Origin: Bartonella sp. WD16.2
GTDB lineage: Bacteria; Pseudomonadota; Alphaproteobacteria; Rhizobiales; Rhizobiaceae
NCBI RefSeq assembly: GCF_002022505.1
Contig: NZ_CP019781.1
Span: 992,001-1,056,000 of the forward strand
Reading direction: 5' to 3'
DNA: 64,000 nt
Each line of letters begins with the position of its first letter. Within the stretch, counting starts at the first letter, position 1. The notes below the pieces were generated by a model. It made no database searches and was not told the DNA's origin. It was given only the letters and a program-made list of their open reading frames with translations. Both the position numbers and the translations under genes were made by a program. Shown one piece after another: positions 62,701 to 64,000 of this stretch.

Positions 62701-63968
62701 TTATTTCGGTAAAATATCTCTAGGAAGTTCTTTTAGAGACTGTCTTACCGAAAAAGCAAATACTAAAATTGCTAAAAAAAGCATGCAGAAGCTCCCAGCA
62801 AAAGGTGCACCAGAAAAATGAAATACTGCATTTTTATGTGTAAATTGTTCAAAGAGAAATGTATAAAAAATGGGCCCAATTATCAAGCTTAACGAAGTAA
62901 TGGATGTCATTACTCCCTGCAATTCTCCTTGTGCATTCGCCGGTACTTGTGCTGCAGCAATAGAACGTATAGGTGCGTGAACAAGATATTCAAGCACTGT
63001 ACATACAAAAACGACATAAACCATCCACCCTTGCACCGCAAACATATAACCAAGCATAGCAATTAATGCAAAAAAGAGTCCTATCATAGTCATGTGCCAA
63101 TCGCTCCAGCGCTTAGAAAAATATGGTAAAATAAGAACCATCACAACAATCTGGCCTACACCAAAAATACTATAAGACAATCCAATAGAAAATGTGCTCC
63201 AATCATAACGTTCTTTAGCAATAAATGCCCAAACACTCGGCCATACAGCTTCTGCAAGCCAATAAAGAAAAAAGCTAACAACATCCAAATAACTGCTGGG
63301 TATTGTCTAAGTTGCAAAAGTGCACCTAAAGGATTAGCACGCTTAATATCAAAACGGCGTCTATCATGCATAGCAAGAGTTTCTGGAAGCATAAACCACG
63401 CAAAAATAAAATTAACAAATGAACAAGCAGCTGCGAAATAAAAAGGCAAGTGCAACTCAAATTGGCCTAAAAAGCCACCAATAAGAGAGCCTATAATAAA
63501 TCCTACTCCAAATGCCATTCCTATCATACCAAAATTACGTGTACGAGTTTTATCATCTGATATATCTGCTAAATAAGCTGAACAAGTTGCAAAGCTAGCA
63601 CCACTTATCCCCGATAAAAGACGCCCAATAAACAACATAGAATAACTCCATGCTATAGCGCATATAAAATTATCAATAGCAAAACTGATAATAGAAATAA
63701 GCAAAATAGGACGCCGACCATAGCGGTCAGAAAAATTACCAATCAAGGGAGCAAACAAAAATTGCATTACTGAATAGACTGCCAGTAATATACCCCCATT
63801 TATGGAAACCTTACTAAGATCCTCTCCAGTCAAATAACGAAGATATTCAGGCAAAACAGGACTAACAATTGCAATACCAATAATATCTAATAACAGAGTA
63901 ATAAAAACTATAATGAGCCCACTACGGATAAACTTCGGATCAAGCTTTCGATCTTTCACAGTATGCAT
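62701..63968 (-). pseudogene. TCR/Tet-like MFS transporter, frameshifted
   Basis: A 12-span major facilitator of the tetracycline-resistance (TCR/TetA-like) type, perhaps a multidrug or metabolite exporter. The first part (63968 to about 63270) has IGIAIVSPVLPEYLRYL, the loop GNFSDRYGRRPILLISI and LLSGISGASFATCSAYLAD. The second part (to 62701) reads YWLAEAVWPSVWAFIAKE, VPANAQGELQGVMTSITSLS and so on, as in this family. They are in different frames: the break is at a T6 run (63273-63268), and one added T restores a protein of about 420 aa (LLAFFLYWLAEAVWP). The junction T-TTT-TTC is a classic -1 slippery heptamer. It is either a recent pseudogene, a recoding site or a sequencing error. Confidence 0.85.
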
Positions 63969-64000
63969 ATTTCTTCGCCCCTGTTTTTTAGACCTTACTT

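Overview
The window looks like a chromosomal segment of a small-genome, AT-rich alphaproteobacterium, most probably a Bartonella. The evidence is a two-piece (circularly permuted) tmRNA of the alphaproteobacterial type encoding the tag ANDNYAEVRLAA, an FtsZ of about 582 residues with a very long C-terminal linker, rhizobial-type gene neighbours (thyA-folA-hflK-hflC-degP-miaA; a dcw cluster running on into lpxC-bamD-recN-ligA), long AT-rich non-coding gaps and several decaying genes. The species cannot be fixed from the sequence alone.

Layout. 0-6.6 kb, minus strand: thyA, folA, hflK, hflC, a DegP/HtrA protease and miaA. These cover dTMP/folate metabolism, membrane protein quality control and tRNA modification. 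6.7-8.1 kb: an MHS-family organic-acid permease with a clear terminator. 8.55-9.75 kb: the trans-translation locus, with permuted ssrA followed by sspB (the ClpXP adaptor for ssrA-tagged proteins) and a small DUF4169 gene. 10.1-16.3 kb, plus strand: uvrD, a SCO1/SenC copper chaperone, prmA and pepP.

16.4-41.0 kb, minus strand: a nearly unbroken division and cell-wall block read in the order rsmH-ftsL-ftsI-murE-murF-mraY-murD-ftsW-murG-murC-murB-ddlB-ftsQ-ftsA-ftsZ, then (after a terminator) lpxC-bamD-recN-ligA. Many genes overlap by 1-30 bases, which implies translational coupling. mraZ is absent from its usual place, and the RNase P RNA gene lies just upstream.

41.6-52 kb is sparse: a short membrane-anchored hypothetical protein, a candidate C/U-rich small RNA with its own promoter and terminator, ettA, pncA, a TerC-like DUF475 membrane protein, an XRE regulator with a probable operator, a CAU-anticodon tRNA (probably Ile2), a frameshifted SIMPL-domain gene and a ycgN-like gene. 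52-57.7 kb: rpoD and dnaG (macromolecular synthesis operon without rpsU) and an MscS channel. 57.7-64 kb: a wrecked Na/Pi-cotransporter gene, a GlsB/YeaQ-type small membrane protein, an isolated ubiC of enterobacterial appearance, carA and a frameshifted TCR/Tet-like MFS transporter.

Most of the window is ordinary core genome. The parts most worth a second look are the candidate small RNA at 43.58-43.69 kb, the XRE gene with its palindrome, the perfect processing hairpin joining the two tmRNA halves, three single-base homopolymer frameshifts (two at canonical -1 slippery heptamers), and the isolated ubiC gene. No CRISPR array, insertion sequence, rRNA gene or prophage was seen.
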